Positions 34,240-44,100 of a stretch of DNA of 64,000 nt are shown piece after piece. Numbering within the stretch: the stretch's first letter is position 1; every line of letters starts with the position of its first letter. This DNA is from Roseitalea sp. (GTDB lineage Bacteria > Pseudomonadota > Alphaproteobacteria > Rhizobiales > Rhizobiaceae). Under the pieces are notes generated by a model that made no database searches, was not told where the DNA came from, and worked only from the letters and a program-made list of their open reading frames with translations. The translations under genes and the position numbers were made by a program. Where the stretch lies: contig JAEPON010000015.1 of assembly GCA_017642895.1 (NCBI GenBank), positions 1 through 64,000 of the forward strand, written 5' to 3'.

Positions 34240-35403
34240 TCACCCCGTCTCCGCGAACAGTTCCCGGCCGATCAGCATGCGGCGGATTTCGCTCGTGCCG
34301 GCGCCGATTTCGTAGAGCTTGGCATCGCGCAGCAGGCGGCCCGTCGGATAGTCGTTGATATAGCCGTTGCCGCCCAGGCACTGGATGGCTTCGAGCGCGA
34401 TTTGTGTCGCCTTTTCAGCGCTATAGAGGATACAGCCGGCGGCGTCCTTGCGGGTCGTCTCGCCCCGGTCGGCGGCTTGCGCGACGGCATAGACATAGGC
34501 GCGGCTCGCGTTCATGACCGTATACATGTCCGCCAGCTTGCCCTGCATGAGCTGGAATTCGCCGATCGGCCGGCCGAACTGCTCGCGTTCATGCACATAG
34601 GGCATGACGACATCCATCGCCGCCGCCATGATGCCGAGCGGGCCGCCGGCCAGAACGATGCGCTCATAGTCGAGGCCGCTCATCAGGACGTTGACACCCC
34701 GTCCCTCCTCGCCCAGCACATTGTCGAACGGCACTTCGCATGCTTCGAACACCAGTTCGGCCGTGTCCGAACCGCGCATGCCCAGCTTGTCGAGCTTCTG
34801 GGCCGTCGAAAAGCCGGCCATGCCCTTTTCGATCAGGAAGGCCGTGATGCCCCGCGGCCCGGCGTCCGGATCGGTCTTGGCGTAGACGACCAGCGTGTCG
34901 GCGATCGGACCATTGGTGATCCACATCTTGTTGCCGTTCAGCACGTAGCGGTCGTTTTTCTTGTCGGCGCGCAGCTTCATCGAGACCACATCGGAGCCCG
35001 AGCCCGGCTCACTCATCGCCAGCGCGCCGACCTGTTCGCCGGAGATCAGGCCGGGCAGATAGCGCGCCTTCTGCTCGGCATTGCCGTTGCGGGCGATCTG
35101 GTTGATGCAGAGGTTGGAATGGGCGCCATAGGACAGGGCCAGCGAGGCCGAGGCGCGGCTGACCTCCTCCATGGCCACCACATGGGCCAGATAGCCCATG
35201 CCCGCGCCGCCATCGGCCTCGGGCACGGTGATGCCATGCAGACCCAGTTCGCCCATTTTCGGCATCAGGTCGCGCGGGAACCTGTTGGTCGCGTCGATCT
35301 CGGCGGCGCGCGGCGCGATCCGGTCTTGCGCGAAGCGTTGCACCATCTCGCGCAGCGCCTCGACCTCCTCGCCGAGCGCGAAATTCATCGTCGCCGTGAA
35401 CAT
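34240..35403 (-). CDS. ivd: Isovaleryl-CoA dehydrogenase
   Basis: A 387-residue acyl-CoA dehydrogenase oxidising isovaleryl-CoA to 3-methylcrotonyl-CoA in leucine breakdown. Family blocks: [39 protein letters not shown] and the C-terminal QALGGNGY equivalent [20 protein letters not shown]; the glutamate in [17 protein letters not shown]. The isovaleryl subgroup places the catalytic Glu upstream near [11 protein letters not shown], present here. GGGAGGGG-type ribosome binding site. Lies 23 bp after the indolepyruvate oxidoreductase gene and just before the toxin-antitoxin insertion. Confidence 0.93.
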   Translation of the reverse strand: MFTATMNFALGEEVEALREMVQRFAQDRIAPRAAEIDATNRFPRDLMPKMGELGLHGITVPEADGGAGMGYLAHVVAMEEVSRASASLALSYGAHSNLCINQIARNGNAEQKARYLPGLISGEQVGALAMSEPGSGSDVVSMKLRADKKNDRYVLNGNKMWITNGPIADTLVVYAKTDPDAGPRGITAFLIEKGMAGFSTAQKLDKLGMRGSDTAELVFEACEVPFDNVLGEEGRGVNVLMSGLDYERIVLAGGPLGIMAAAMDVVMPYVHEREQFGRPIGEFQLMQGKLADMYTVMNASRAYVYAVAQAADRGETTRKDAAGCILYSAEKATQIALEAIQCLGGNGYINDYPTGRLLRDAKLYEIGAGTSEIRRMLIGRELFAETG

Positions 35404-35426
35404 GTCCCCTCCCCGTCGTCCAGACC

Positions 35427-38400
35427 TTATTCAGCCGCCTCGGCCAGCCGTGCCGGCTCGGGCGGCCGGTCCAGATCGCCAAGCAGGCGCCGGCGTTCGG
35501 TGGCTGCTTTTTCCATCGCTTCCTCCTTGACCGGACCAAAGCCGCGGATCATTTCCGGCACTGACAAGAGATCGCGCAACGTTTCGAACCGCTCTTCGTC
35601 CAGCGTGTCGAGCGCCATCGCAACATCGGCTTCATATTGCACGATCAAGGCCCGCTCGGCGCGGCGCTCGGCGGTGTAGCCGAACGGATCGAACGCCGTG
35701 CCGCGCAGGCCCTTGAACCGCGCCAGCAGGCGCATCGCGCGCAGCATCCAGGGGCCGAATTCGCGCTTTTTCGGCCGCCCGTCGGCGTCCTCACCGGGCA
35801 CAAGCGGCGGCGCGAGGTTGAACGACAGTTTGAAATCGCCGGCAAAGGTCTGCGTCAGATAGCGGTCAAACGCCGGATCGGCGAAGAGCCGCGCCACCTC
35901 ATATTCGTCCTTGTAGGCCAAGAGCCTGGCGTGATTGTGGGCAACGGCGCGCACCAGCGCATCGCGATCGGCGGGCCGCGACAGGCGCTCTTCGGCGACC
36001 GATGCGACCCGCGCAACCGTGTCGCGATAGCGTTTGGCAAGCGCGTCGTTCTGATAGGCGGTCAGATGGGCGGCGCGGTGGCGAACCAGTTCGTCCGTCG
36101 CCATCTTGGCCATCGGCGTGAAGCTGTTCTGTCGCACCTCCAGCGCATCGATTGCAGCGGGATCGTGCGCCATCACGCGGCCCCAGCGGAACGCATCGAT
36201 ATTGGCATCGACCGCGACACCATTGACCGCGATCGCCTGCTCGATCGCCTCGGCGCCAAGCGGGATCAGCCCCTTCTGCCAGGCAAAGCCGACCATCAAT
36301 ATGTTGGTGGCGATCTCATCGCCGGCGACCGCCATCGCCGCCTTGCCGAAATCGTGGAAATGGGCGTCGGAGCGCACGACCGAGCGCACCGTGTCCTCGA
36401 CCGTCTCCTTGCGGAAGTCGAAATCACGCTGGCGCACGAATTCGGCAACCGGCGTCAGCTTGGCGTTGACAACGGCATGGGTGCGCGCGGGATCGCAGCG
36501 CACCGTGCCGTCGCGCGAGGCGGCGACCACGCTGTCGGCGGCGATCAGCACATTGGCGCCGCCGGGCGCGATGCGCGGGCTCTTGCGCGGATTGTCGCCC
36601 GAGGAAAGACGGATGTGGCTCATCACTGCGCCGCCTTTTTGCGCAAGGCCGGCCATGTCGAGCACCAGCGGCGCGACATTTTCAAGCCGCGCCGCCATGG
36701 CGATGATGCCGCCGATCGTCAGGACACCCGTGCCGCCGACACCGGTGACGGCAATGTTCCAGCTCGGCGCCATGTCGGGCAGGTCCGGCACCGGCAGCGC
36801 CGAGACATCGGGAGCCGTGGTGCGTCCGCTCTTGCGCAAATGGCCGCCGCGCACCGTCACGAAGGACGGGCAGAAGCCCTTCACGCAGGAGAAATCCTTG
36901 TTGCAGGCCGACTGGTTGATCTGCCGCTTTCGGCCCATTTCCGTTTCCAGCGGATCGATGGCGATGCAGTTGGACTGGACCGAGCAATCGCCACACCCCT
37001 CGCAGACGGCCGGGTTGATCAACACCCGCATATCCGGGTCTTCTATCAGCCCGCGCTTGCGGCGGCGGCGCTTTTCGGCCGCGCAGGTCTGCACATAGAC
37101 AATCGCCGTCACGCCCGGCCGCTCGCGCAACTCCTTCATCACGGCATCGATCTCGTCGCGGTGGCGGATATCGGTGCCGGGCGCCAGATCGGGCGCGCTG
37201 TAGGCATCGATATTGTCGCTCATCAGGACAATCGAGCCGACGCCTTCATGATGAAGCTGGTGGGTCAGTTGCTGCGGGCTCAAATTGCCGTCGAGCGGCT
37301 GGCCGCCGGTCATGGCGACCGCGTCGTTATAAAGCAGCTTGTAAGTGATGTTGGCGCCCGCCGACACCGACTGCCGGATCGCCAGAATGCCGGAATGGAA
37401 ATAGGTGCCGTCGCCCAGATTGACGAAGACATGGTTCTCGTCCGTGTAGCGGCCGATCGCCGTCCAGGGCACGCCCTCGCCGCCCATCTGGGTGAAGGTC
37501 TCGGTGTTCCGGTCCATCCACTGGACCATGTAATGGCAGCCGATGCCCGCCAGCGCGCGCGAGCCTTCGGGCACCTTGGTCGAGGTGTTGTGCGGGCAGC
37601 CGGCGCAATAATGCGGCTGGCGTGTGACTGCCGGCACGTGGCTTTCCGCATAACGTTCGCGCTCTTCAAGATAGGCGAGCCGCGCCTTGATCTGCATGCG
37701 CAAACCGTCATCGATGCCGTCGAGCCCGAGCACCCGGTCGGCGATGCCGCGCGCCACCGCGCCCACCGACAGGGCTTTGGACAGCGACAGGAACGGCTGG
37801 TCGTGCTCGTCGAATTTGCCGACGATGCGCGGGCGCACATCGGCGCGCCAGTTGAACAGATGCATCTTGATCTGGTTTTCGATGATCTCGCGCCGTTCCT
37901 CGACGATCAGCACCTCTTCGAGCCCCTCGGAGAATTCACGCACGCCCTCCGGTTCGAGCGGCCAGGTCATGCGGACCTTGTAGAGCCTCAGCCCGATATG
38001 GGCCGCTTCCGCATCGCCAATGCCCAGTTCGAACAGGGCCTGGCGCACATCCTCATAGGCCTTGCCCGAGCCGGCGATGCCGAACCGCGCATTCGGGCTG
38101 TCCATGGTGATCTGATCGACGCGGTTGGCGCGGGCAAAGGCGAGTGCCGCATAGGGCTTGATCTCCTGCAAGCGCTGGTCCTGCACCAGCGGCGGATCGG
38201 GCCATCTGAGGTTGACGCCGCCGGGCGGCAGGTCGAAGTCGGGCGTGGCGAACTGGCGGCTTTCCCCCGACAGATCGACGACCGATGTGGTCTCCACCGT
38301 ATCGGAGATGAACTTCATGCCGACCCAAAGGCCCGAATAGCGCGACATGGCAATGCCGAGCAGGCCCATCTCGAGAAATTCGTGGATCGAGGACGGGTAA

Positions 38401-38912
38401 AGGCACGGGATGATCGCCGAGGCGAACGCATGATCGGACTGGTGCGGCACGGTCGACGACTTGCAGGTGTGATCGTCGCCGGCCAGGCACAGGACGCCGC
38501 CACGGGGCGCCGAGCCAGCCGCATTGCCGTGCTTGAAAACGTCGCCAGACCGATCAACGCCCGGTCCCTTGCCGTACCATATGCCGAGCACACCGTCTTT
38601 TCTGGCGCCCGGCGACAGCGACACCTGTTGCGTGCCCCAGATGGCCGTTGCCGCCAGTTCCTCGTTGACGCCGGGCTGGAAGGTGATGTCGAGCGGATCG
38701 AGGTGCTTTTGGGCGCGGACAAGCTGCTGGTCATAGCCGCCCAGCGGCGAGCCGCGATAGCCGGTGACGAAGGCTGCGGTGTTCAGGCCGGCGGCGCGGT
38801 CGCGGCGCATCTGCGCCATGGGCAGGCGGACGAGCGCCTGCATGCCGCTCATATACACCGCACCCTCCGATGCGGTGTAGGTGTCGTCCAGACGGACGGC
38901 TGCGATGTTCAT
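35427..38912 (-). CDS. Fused indolepyruvate:ferredoxin oxidoreductase
   Basis: An 1161-residue protein fusing IorA and IorB. N-terminal thiamine-diphosphate and pyrimidine-binding domains (1-560; [31 protein letters not shown]), a cysteine cluster ([18 protein letters not shown], about 635-650, and [15 protein letters not shown]), the gamma/IorB-like domain (about 720-900; [20 protein letters not shown]) and a C-terminal domain typical of the long fused form. It oxidatively decarboxylates aryl- or branched 2-oxo acids to acyl-CoA. Position immediately upstream of ivd suggests a role in breakdown of aromatic and branched amino acids. Confidence 0.93.
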   Translation of the reverse strand: MNIAAVRLDDTYTASEGAVYMSGMQALVRLPMAQMRRDRAAGLNTAAFVTGYRGSPLGGYDQQLVRAQKHLDPLDITFQPGVNEELAATAIWGTQQVSLSPGARKDGVLGIWYGKGPGVDRSGDVFKHGNAAGSAPRGGVLCLAGDDHTCKSSTVPHQSDHAFASAIIPCLYPSSIHEFLEMGLLGIAMSRYSGLWVGMKFISDTVETTSVVDLSGESRQFATPDFDLPPGGVNLRWPDPPLVQDQRLQEIKPYAALAFARANRVDQITMDSPNARFGIAGSGKAYEDVRQALFELGIGDAEAAHIGLRLYKVRMTWPLEPEGVREFSEGLEEVLIVEERREIIENQIKMHLFNWRADVRPRIVGKFDEHDQPFLSLSKALSVGAVARGIADRVLGLDGIDDGLRMQIKARLAYLEERERYAESHVPAVTRQPHYCAGCPHNTSTKVPEGSRALAGIGCHYMVQWMDRNTETFTQMGGEGVPWTAIGRYTDENHVFVNLGDGTYFHSGILAIRQSVSAGANITYKLLYNDAVAMTGGQPLDGNLSPQQLTHQLHHEGVGSIVLMSDNIDAYSAPDLAPGTDIRHRDEIDAVMKELRERPGVTAIVYVQTCAAEKRRRRKRGLIEDPDMRVLINPAVCEGCGDCSVQSNCIAIDPLETEMGRKRQINQSACNKDFSCVKGFCPSFVTVRGGHLRKSGRTTAPDVSALPVPDLPDMAPSWNIAVTGVGGTGVLTIGGIIAMAARLENVAPLVLDMAGLAQKGGAVMSHIRLSSGDNPRKSPRIAPGGANVLIAADSVVAASRDGTVRCDPARTHAVVNAKLTPVAEFVRQRDFDFRKETVEDTVRSVVRSDAHFHDFGKAAMAVAGDEIATNILMVGFAWQKGLIPLGAEAIEQAIAVNGVAVDANIDAFRWGRVMAHDPAAIDALEVRQNSFTPMAKMATDELVRHRAAHLTAYQNDALAKRYRDTVARVASVAEERLSRPADRDALVRAVAHNHARLLAYKDEYEVARLFADPAFDRYLTQTFAGDFKLSFNLAPPLVPGEDADGRPKKREFGPWMLRAMRLLARFKGLRGTAFDPFGYTAERRAERALIVQYEADVAMALDTLDEERFETLRDLLSVPEMIRGFGPVKEEAMEKAATERRRLLGDLDRPPEPARLAEAAE

Positions 38913-39177
38913 CTGTCAATCCTCCCCCGCGCGCCAGGCATGGCGGCGGAGCGGCACGGCGGTGCGGGCTCCCGACGGATCAAGGGCAGGCGCAGCCCCT
39001 CCCTGCGCGCCCGACCGGTCATGTCCACACGGACCGCGCAACGGTTCGTGTTTCCGATTGAGAACCAGTCTAAAACGGCGCCCGACAGGACCGCAAGCAA
39101 AACCGGACTGCCCGGATGCGTTGCCACCGGCCACCGGAACCAGCGATCAGCAAAAGACTGTAGTGCTTTGACTTAAC

Positions 39178-39254
39178 TGGCGAACCCGGCAGGATTCGAA
39201 CCTGCGACCTGATGATTAGAAGTCACCTGCTCTATCCAGCTGAGCTACGGGTCC
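39178..39254 (-). tRNA. tRNA-Arg (anticodon TCT)
   Basis: A full 77-nt cloverleaf with encoded CCA (39178-39180): acceptor GGACCCG/CGGGTTC, D-arm GCTC..GAGC, anticodon loop CTTCTAA and T-arm GCAGG TTCGAAT CCTGC. Reads AGA codons. No integrated element flanks the 3' end. Confidence 0.97.
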
Positions 39255-39349
39255 GTCGATGCAGATATAGACGCTTCGCGTCGGCCGGTGCAATCGCGCG
39301 CCGGGACGGATTCGGCGAATGCCGGCATGCCCCGCCCCGTCAGTGACCG

Positions 39350-39655
39350 TCAATGTGTCCAGGGCATGCGGCGGTCATATTTGAAGTTGTCGGCATAGGC
39401 CTGACGCCGGCGCTCGGGCTTTTGCGGTTCCTCGATGCGATAGGTCAGACCGTGCTTTTCGGCGTAGGCCACCGCCGCCTCTTTCGTGTCGAACCGCAGA
39501 TGGACTTGCGTGCGCATGTCCGACGACGAAGTGTATCCCATCAGCGGCTCCACGCGACGCGGCTGTTCGCGGTCGAATTCAAGCACCCAATGCCCGGTCT
39601 TGGCCTTGCCCGACTGCATGGCGGTTCGGGCGGGGCTGAAAATGCGCGCGCTCAT
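39350..39655 (-). CDS. ETC complex I subunit (NDUFS4-like)
   Basis: A 101-residue protein matching the ETC_C1_NDUFA4/NDUFS4 family: MSARIFSPARTAMQSGKAKT, HWVLEF, a proline-containing LMGYTSSSDM segment and the C-terminal NFKYDRRMPWTH. Homologue of the mitochondrial complex I accessory subunit, present in alphaproteobacterial NADH dehydrogenase. ATG 39655 follows AGGAG at proper spacing, unlike the ATG nine bases earlier. Located between two tRNA genes and away from any nuo operon. Confidence 0.92.
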   Translation of the reverse strand: MSARIFSPARTAMQSGKAKTGHWVLEFDREQPRRVEPLMGYTSSSDMRTQVHLRFDTKEAAVAYAEKHGLTYRIEEPQKPERRRQAYADNFKYDRRMPWTH

Positions 39656-39692
39656 GCCAATCATCTCCTGTCACCGTGCCGTCGGCGGATCA

Positions 39693-39769
<77 letters not shown>

Positions 39770-39860
39770 ACGGGTGCCGCGTTCGGCATCGCTCGCATAC
39801 ACGTGCGATCCGGCAGCCGCAAGGGTGCAATCGGGCCATCCCGGGCGGACGGCGATTGCC

Positions 39861-40364
39861 TCAGCCGCCGCTGCCAATCGCCGGGTGGACCAGCCGGTCG
39901 CCGGCTCTCATTCCGAGCGCCCCTGCGGTTCCGGCGTGGATCTCCAGCACATAAAGCGCCGGCGCGCCGGAGCGGACCGGTACGGTCGAAAAAGGCACCG
40001 TGTGTCGCGCGATGCGCACGATCGCGCCACTCTGGTCGGCAAAGACGATGTCGAGCGGCAGCGGCGTGTCCTTCATCCAGAAGGCCCGCTGGCCGGCCGC
40101 CTCGAAGACAAAGAGCATTGCGCGGTCGGCGGGCAGATCGGTCCGGTGCATCAGCCCGCGCATATGCTCGTCACCGGTGCGGGCGATTTCGAGATCAAAG
40201 CGGCCCCTGATGGTCCCGTCCGTTGCGACGACCTCAAGCCTTGCCGGATCGACCGGCAAGCGCATGGGTTCGGCAGCTGGGGACGCGATGCCCGCCCACA
40301 GAACCAGCACCAGAGCCAGAACGATCGTGGTGACATCGAAACGGTGCAACCGGGGCGAGCGCAT
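39861..40364 (-). CDS. DUF192 family exported protein
   Basis: A 167-residue protein with a signal peptide (about 1-31, ending SPAAE) and the DUF192 domain: EIARTGDEHMRGLMHRTDLP, AMLFVFEAAGQRAFWMKDTP and ALYVLEIHAG. These small beta-barrel proteins are found across bacteria and archaea without an assigned activity. Lies downstream of the cold-shock gene with about 30 bp between them, so the two may be cotranscribed. Confidence 0.9.
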   Translation of the reverse strand: MRSPRLHRFDVTTIVLALVLVLWAGIASPAAEPMRLPVDPARLEVVATDGTIRGRFDLEIARTGDEHMRGLMHRTDLPADRAMLFVFEAAGQRAFWMKDTPLPLDIVFADQSGAIVRIARHTVPFSTVPVRSGAPALYVLEIHAGTAGALGMRAGDRLVHPAIGSGG

Positions 40365-40394
40365 GGGCTCAGATATGGGCCTTCGATGCGGCGA

Positions 40395-40988
40395 TCAATG
40401 GGACGATGGCGGCTGAACCCCGATGTCGGGGTAGATCTCGGCCGCCATCAGCCCCTTTTCGCCCTCGCCGAAACGGGCAATGACCACCTGGCCCGGGCGC
40501 AGTTCGGTCAGGCCGAAACGGCGCAGCGTTTCCATATGCACGAAGATGTCGGGCGTGCCCTCGCCGCGGGTCAGGAAGCCGAACCCCTTGGTCCGATTGA
40601 ACCATTTGACGATCACACGCTCCAGACCGCTGGTCGGCGTCACATTGACATGGGTTCGGGGCTCGCTGGATGCCGGATGCACCGCCGTCGATGTGTCCAT
40701 CGAAATGACGCGAAACGCCTGAAAGCCGCGTTCGCCGCGCTGCGCCTCGCAGACGATGCGCGCGCCTTCGAGCGCGGTCTGGAACCCGTCGCGCCGCAGG
40801 CAGGTCACATGCAGCATCACATCGCCGAAGGCGGCATTGTCGGGAACGATGAAACCGTAGCCCTTGGCGATGTCGAACCACTTGATCTGGCCGGCAACCT
40901 CGACAAGATCTCCGACGCTGGCCTCCTGACCGCCCTGTGCGGGCTGGCCTCCGGCCTTGTCCTTGCCTGATTGCGACCCATCACCCAT
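40395..40988 (-). CDS. Two-domain cold-shock protein
   Basis: A 197-residue RNA-binding protein with two cold-shock domains: [19 protein letters not shown] (about 35-100) and [18 protein letters not shown] (about 125-190). Each has RNP1- and RNP2-like aromatic motifs; the linker is Thr/Ser/Pro-rich. Double-CSD proteins of this size are typical of Hyphomicrobiales and act as RNA chaperones. Start placed at ATG 40988; 35 further in-frame codons upstream lack family similarity. Confidence 0.9.
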   Translation of the reverse strand: MGDGSQSGKDKAGGQPAQGGQEASVGDLVEVAGQIKWFDIAKGYGFIVPDNAAFGDVMLHVTCLRRDGFQTALEGARIVCEAQRGERGFQAFRVISMDTSTAVHPASSEPRTHVNVTPTSGLERVIVKWFNRTKGFGFLTRGEGTPDIFVHMETLRRFGLTELRPGQVVIARFGEGEKGLMAAEIYPDIGVQPPSSH

Positions 40989-41269
40989 ACGACCAACATC
41001 CCCCGCACGCTCGGCGCTATCGGGACCAGGAGCGCGCAAGCCGTGATTCGGGGCAAGGATAGCATCACGACGCCCGATTGCGGCAAGAGCCAAATCCCGT
41101 TTTTGCCCGATTACCGGGCTGGCCGGTCGATTTACGGGTCGATACTGTGCATAAGTCTTGCGCCGTCACCATTCCTGTCGGAAATGCGACAATTGTGGCG
41201 CGGCACACACGACCGGTGACGCTGCGTCAGCATCGCCCATGTTCAACAATCAGGCCCCGGGATCCGACA
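40989..41269. other. Divergent promoter region of cold-shock gene and gloA
   Basis: About 280 bp between divergent genes, long enough for a structured 5' leader on the cold-shock mRNA. No hairpin with a T-run, riboswitch motif or ORF with coding character was seen. Confidence 0.35.
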
Positions 41270-41710
41270 ATGCGCTATCTGCACACCATGGTTCGCGTCC
41301 GCGACATCGATGAATCGCTGGCATTTTATTGCGACACGCTGGGACTGGAGGAAGTCCGGCGCCATGAAAGCGAAAAAGGGCGATACACGCTCATCTTCCT
41401 GTCCGCACCCGAGGACAAGGAGGCCGCACTCGCCAGCAAGGCGCCGCTGATCGAACTGACCTACAATTGGGATCCCGAAGAGTATCAGGGCGGCCGCAAT
41501 TTCGGCCATCTGGCCTATCTGGTCGATGACATTTACACCACGTGTCAGCGGCTCGCCGATGCCGGCGTGACGATCAACCGCCCGCCGCGCGACGGTCACA
41601 TGGCCTTCGTGCGCTCACCGGACGGGATTTCGATCGAGCTGCTGCAGAAAGGCGAGGCGCTGCCGCCCCGGGAGCCCTGGGCAAGCATGGAAAACACGGG
41701 AAGCTGGTAG
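41270..41710 (+). CDS. gloA: Lactoylglutathione lyase (glyoxalase I)
   Basis: A 146-residue glyoxalase-fold metalloenzyme converting the hemithioacetal of methylglyoxal and glutathione into S-lactoylglutathione. Metal ligands: His5 ([11 protein letters not shown]), Glu in [10 protein letters not shown], His in [11 protein letters not shown] and Glu in [10 protein letters not shown]. Two vicinal-oxygen-chelate half-domains. ATG 41270 begins the family sequence; the frame is open further upstream. Apparently monocistronic. Confidence 0.95.
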   Translation: MRYLHTMVRVRDIDESLAFYCDTLGLEEVRRHESEKGRYTLIFLSAPEDKEAALASKAPLIELTYNWDPEEYQGGRNFGHLAYLVDDIYTTCQRLADAGVTINRPPRDGHMAFVRSPDGISIELLQKGEALPPREPWASMENTGSW

Positions 41711-41928
41711 ACGGCGACACAACGCCGCGCGGTGGTCGGGACACTGCCTTGATTGCTCCACGATTTGGCCGTATTCGCTCCTTATCGATCTGCGCCAACG
41801 TTAAGCCATTTCGCACGTTCTGCGGCGATGATGGCGGGACAGCCCGCGGCAAGGCTGTCATGCGATCATCGAGATCGCCTGCTTGCCGACAGGATTGTTC
41901 GACCGGGGGCCCGAGGGGAAACGCACTT

Positions 41929-43131
41929 TTGAAGTCAACGCTCCGCTTTGCTGTTCAAGGCCGCGCGCCGGGCGTTGTCGGCGTTTTCACGGCCGCGCTG
42001 ATGGTGTCGGCATGCTCCACCTCGTCACTTGACACGGTCGCGACCGGGCTCGGTCCGGCACCGGCGGTCGAAACCGGGACGGTGATGGCGCTGAGCGACG
42101 GCCAGACCCTGCCGCCCCCTGATGTGCGTCCGGCCGCAGCGGTTGCCGACGCGACGCCGGGCGCAGCGGGCCAGACCGTGGCCTTCGCCGGCCCGACGCC
42201 GACCACGCCGGCACCCCAGCTCGCCGCAGCGCAGCCCGCCGAAATTCCCGCTGCATCGGCACAGGGCTCGGCAGCGGCGCCGGGCACCGGGATTGCAACC
42301 GTTGCGACACCGCCTGCACTGCCGGCCGCGCCCGCCGCCGAAGCGGTGGCACAGAGCGCCCCGGCCGGCGATGATCTGGCCACACAGCGCATTCTCGCGG
42401 CCACCAATGCCCCGACCGCAAGCGGCGCCGAGGCACCTGCACAGACAGAGGTGGCGGCCGCGCCACCGCCCGCCATCGTCACGCCCGCCGCCGCGACGGA
42501 AAGCCGCCCGGGCATTCTCAATGCGCTGTTTGGCAGCCGGCGCGATTCGGAGGGACGGCCTCGTCCGCTCGTCGCCACCTCGTCGGCCGGAAGCGCTCCT
42601 GCGCCGGTCATCGAGGAACCGGCGGCGCCACAGCCGGTGATCGCCCGCGCCTCCGCCCGCGGCAGCACTGCCGCCCTGCCCGGCTTCAGCCGCGAACGGG
42701 CCCTTGGCATCAGTCAGGGCGCGGTGACGCCCGATGCACCGGTGCAACTGGCCTCGGCCGCCGGCCTCGCCCGGCTGGCGCCGAACGGGCTGCGCACGCA
42801 AAATTCGGGCGTCGATGTGGCATGCCTCAAGCCGGCGCTGGTGCGCCTGCTCAAGCGGGTCGAGCAGCGTTACGGCAAGCCGGTCGTGGTCACCTCGGGC
42901 TATCGCAGCCCGCAGCGCAACCGCCGCGCGCGCGGCGCCAAGAATTCGCTGCACATGTATTGCGCGGCCGCCGATATTCAGGTCGCCGGCGTCAGCAAGT
43001 GGGATCTTGCCGCCTATCTGCGGTCGGTGCCCGGTCGCGGCGGCGTCGGCACCTATTGCCACACCAAATCGGTGCATATCGACATCGGTCCCAAGCGCGA
43101 CTGGAACTGGCGCTGCCGTCGGCGCGGGTGA
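41929..43131 (+). CDS. Lipoprotein with C-terminal M15A-like/DUF882 peptidase domain
   Basis: About 400 residues. A lipoprotein signal (VVGVFTAALMVSAC, Cys29 from the TTG start) is followed by a ~250-residue Ala/Pro-rich linker and a C-terminal domain (about 285-395) resembling peptidase M15A: VVVTSGYRSPQRNRRARGAK, SLHMYCAAADIQVAG and SVHIDIG, which supply the zinc-binding His, Asp and His. Probable cell-wall D,D-carboxypeptidase-like hydrolase anchored in the outer membrane. TTG at 41929 follows GAGGGG; ATG at 41860 would add 23 polar residues before the signal. Likely wall remodelling. Confidence 0.82.
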   Translation: MKSTLRFAVQGRAPGVVGVFTAALMVSACSTSSLDTVATGLGPAPAVETGTVMALSDGQTLPPPDVRPAAAVADATPGAAGQTVAFAGPTPTTPAPQLAAAQPAEIPAASAQGSAAAPGTGIATVATPPALPAAPAAEAVAQSAPAGDDLATQRILAATNAPTASGAEAPAQTEVAAAPPPAIVTPAAATESRPGILNALFGSRRDSEGRPRPLVATSSAGSAPAPVIEEPAAPQPVIARASARGSTAALPGFSRERALGISQGAVTPDAPVQLASAAGLARLAPNGLRTQNSGVDVACLKPALVRLLKRVEQRYGKPVVVTSGYRSPQRNRRARGAKNSLHMYCAAADIQVAGVSKWDLAAYLRSVPGRGGVGTYCHTKSVHIDIGPKRDWNWRCRRRG

Positions 43132-43258
43132 CGGACACCAGTCGGTGTTTTGCGGGCGGGCCGGCCCCTGCAACGGCTCTGCAAAAAATCGGATTTCGCC
43201 TTAGCGATCAGGGTTGCGGCGGCGATTGATTGTGCCTATACACCGCTGACCTTGATCC

Positions 43259-43334
43259 GCGCCCATCGTCTAGCGGTCTAGGACGCCGCCCTTTCACGGC
43301 GGAAACACGGGTTCGAGTCCCGTTGGGCGTGCCA
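43259..43334 (+). tRNA. tRNA-Glu (anticodon TTC)
   Basis: A 76-nt cloverleaf with encoded CCA: acceptor GCGCCCA/TGGGCGT (G1-T72 pair as usual for bacterial tRNA-Glu), anticodon stem CCGCC/GGCGG with loop CTTTCAC, T-arm ACGGG TTCGAGT CCCGT. Confidence 0.97.
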
Positions 43335-43392
43335 CTTTTCTCTTCCATGCCGATGTCGCCGCGCAGGCCATGCAACCGCCGCGATGGCGCGC

Positions 43393-43779
43393 TCAGGTGC
43401 GTGCGAGATCGCTGATGATCGGGCAATCGGGCCGACCGTCACCCTGACAGGTGTCGGCCAATCGCGACAAGGTTGCGCGCAGCGATTTCAACTCATCAAG
43501 CTTGCGGTCGATCTGGCCGATCTTCTCCAGCGTCAGCGCCTTGACGTCGGCGCTCGCGCGATGCTCATCGTCATAGAGCGACAGAAGCATCCGGCATTCC
43601 TCGATCGAAAAGCCCAGGCTGCGTGCGCGCTGCACGAATCGCAGGCGGTGCACGTCGGTATCGCAATAGTCGCGATAGCCATTGTCCGCCCGCGCCGGCC
43701 TGACCAGGCCGATCTCTTCGTAATAGCGAATGGTCTTTCTGGGCAGATCAGTCGCGCGGGCCGCCGAGCCGATGTTCAT
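43393..43779 (-). CDS. cueR: Cu(I)-responsive MerR regulator CueR
   Basis: A 128-residue MerR regulator: MNIGSAARATDLPRKTIRYY start, IGLVRPARADNGYRDY, dimerisation helix and the copper-binding loop CQGDGRPDC (Cys-x7-Cys) characteristic of CueR, followed by PIISDL. Activates copper efflux genes in other bacteria; no copA or multicopper oxidase gene is next to it here. ATG 43779 lies inside the end of a 69-codon upstream ORF (32-bp overlap), implying cotranslation. Confidence 0.92.
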   Translation of the reverse strand: MNIGSAARATDLPRKTIRYYEEIGLVRPARADNGYRDYCDTDVHRLRFVQRARSLGFSIEECRMLLSLYDDEHRASADVKALTLEKIGQIDRKLDELKSLRATLSRLADTCQGDGRPDCPIISDLART

Positions 43780-43957
43780 GACCGGTCCCCAGTTCGGATG
43801 TCCCATAGGTGGCGCGCAGCCGTTCGATTTCGGCATCGGTGAAACCCAACATGCGCGCCCGGCCCAGAAACTGGGCAAAGTTCGCCGGTTCGCGGGCGCC
43901 TGTCTCGCGCCGGCCCAGTTCGGCTTCCAGTGTCTTGCGTTGTTCGGTCATGGCCAT
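43748..43957 (-). CDS. Small hypothetical protein overlapping cueR
   Basis: A 69-codon ORF with codon use like its neighbours (mostly G or C at third positions) and a predicted helical, charged protein containing FLGRARMLGFTDAEIERLRA. It overlaps the start of cueR by 32 bp in a different frame. No signal peptide, helix-turn-helix or metal site is obvious; family not recognised. No strong ribosome binding site. It could be the leader gene of the cueR transcript; spurious translation cannot be excluded. Confidence 0.5.
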   Translation of the reverse strand: MAMTEQRKTLEAELGRRETGAREPANFAQFLGRARMLGFTDAEIERLRATYGTSELGTGHEHRLGGPRD

Positions 43958-44100
43958 GATGTGGTGCTCTGCCCGTTACTTTACACCCGGATGACGGTGA
44001 CAGCCTTTTGACAAAACCGTGTCCACGGCGTGTTCGCGCCGCCGACGGCGGAAATTCGGGATTTACGCCTTCCATCGGCGGGAAGGTCAAGGGCAACATG

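Noticed and set aside
35637..39176. 1179-codon open frame on the plus strand opposite the indolepyruvate oxidoreductase
   Set aside because: Entirely antisense to a well-supported gene, with Arg/Ala/His/Gly-rich content typical of GC-rich antisense frames and no recognisable motif.
43135..43151. Hairpin ACACC-AGTC-GGTGT followed by TTTT after the M15-like gene
   Set aside because: Only a 5-bp stem with a short T run; too weak to call a terminator with confidence.
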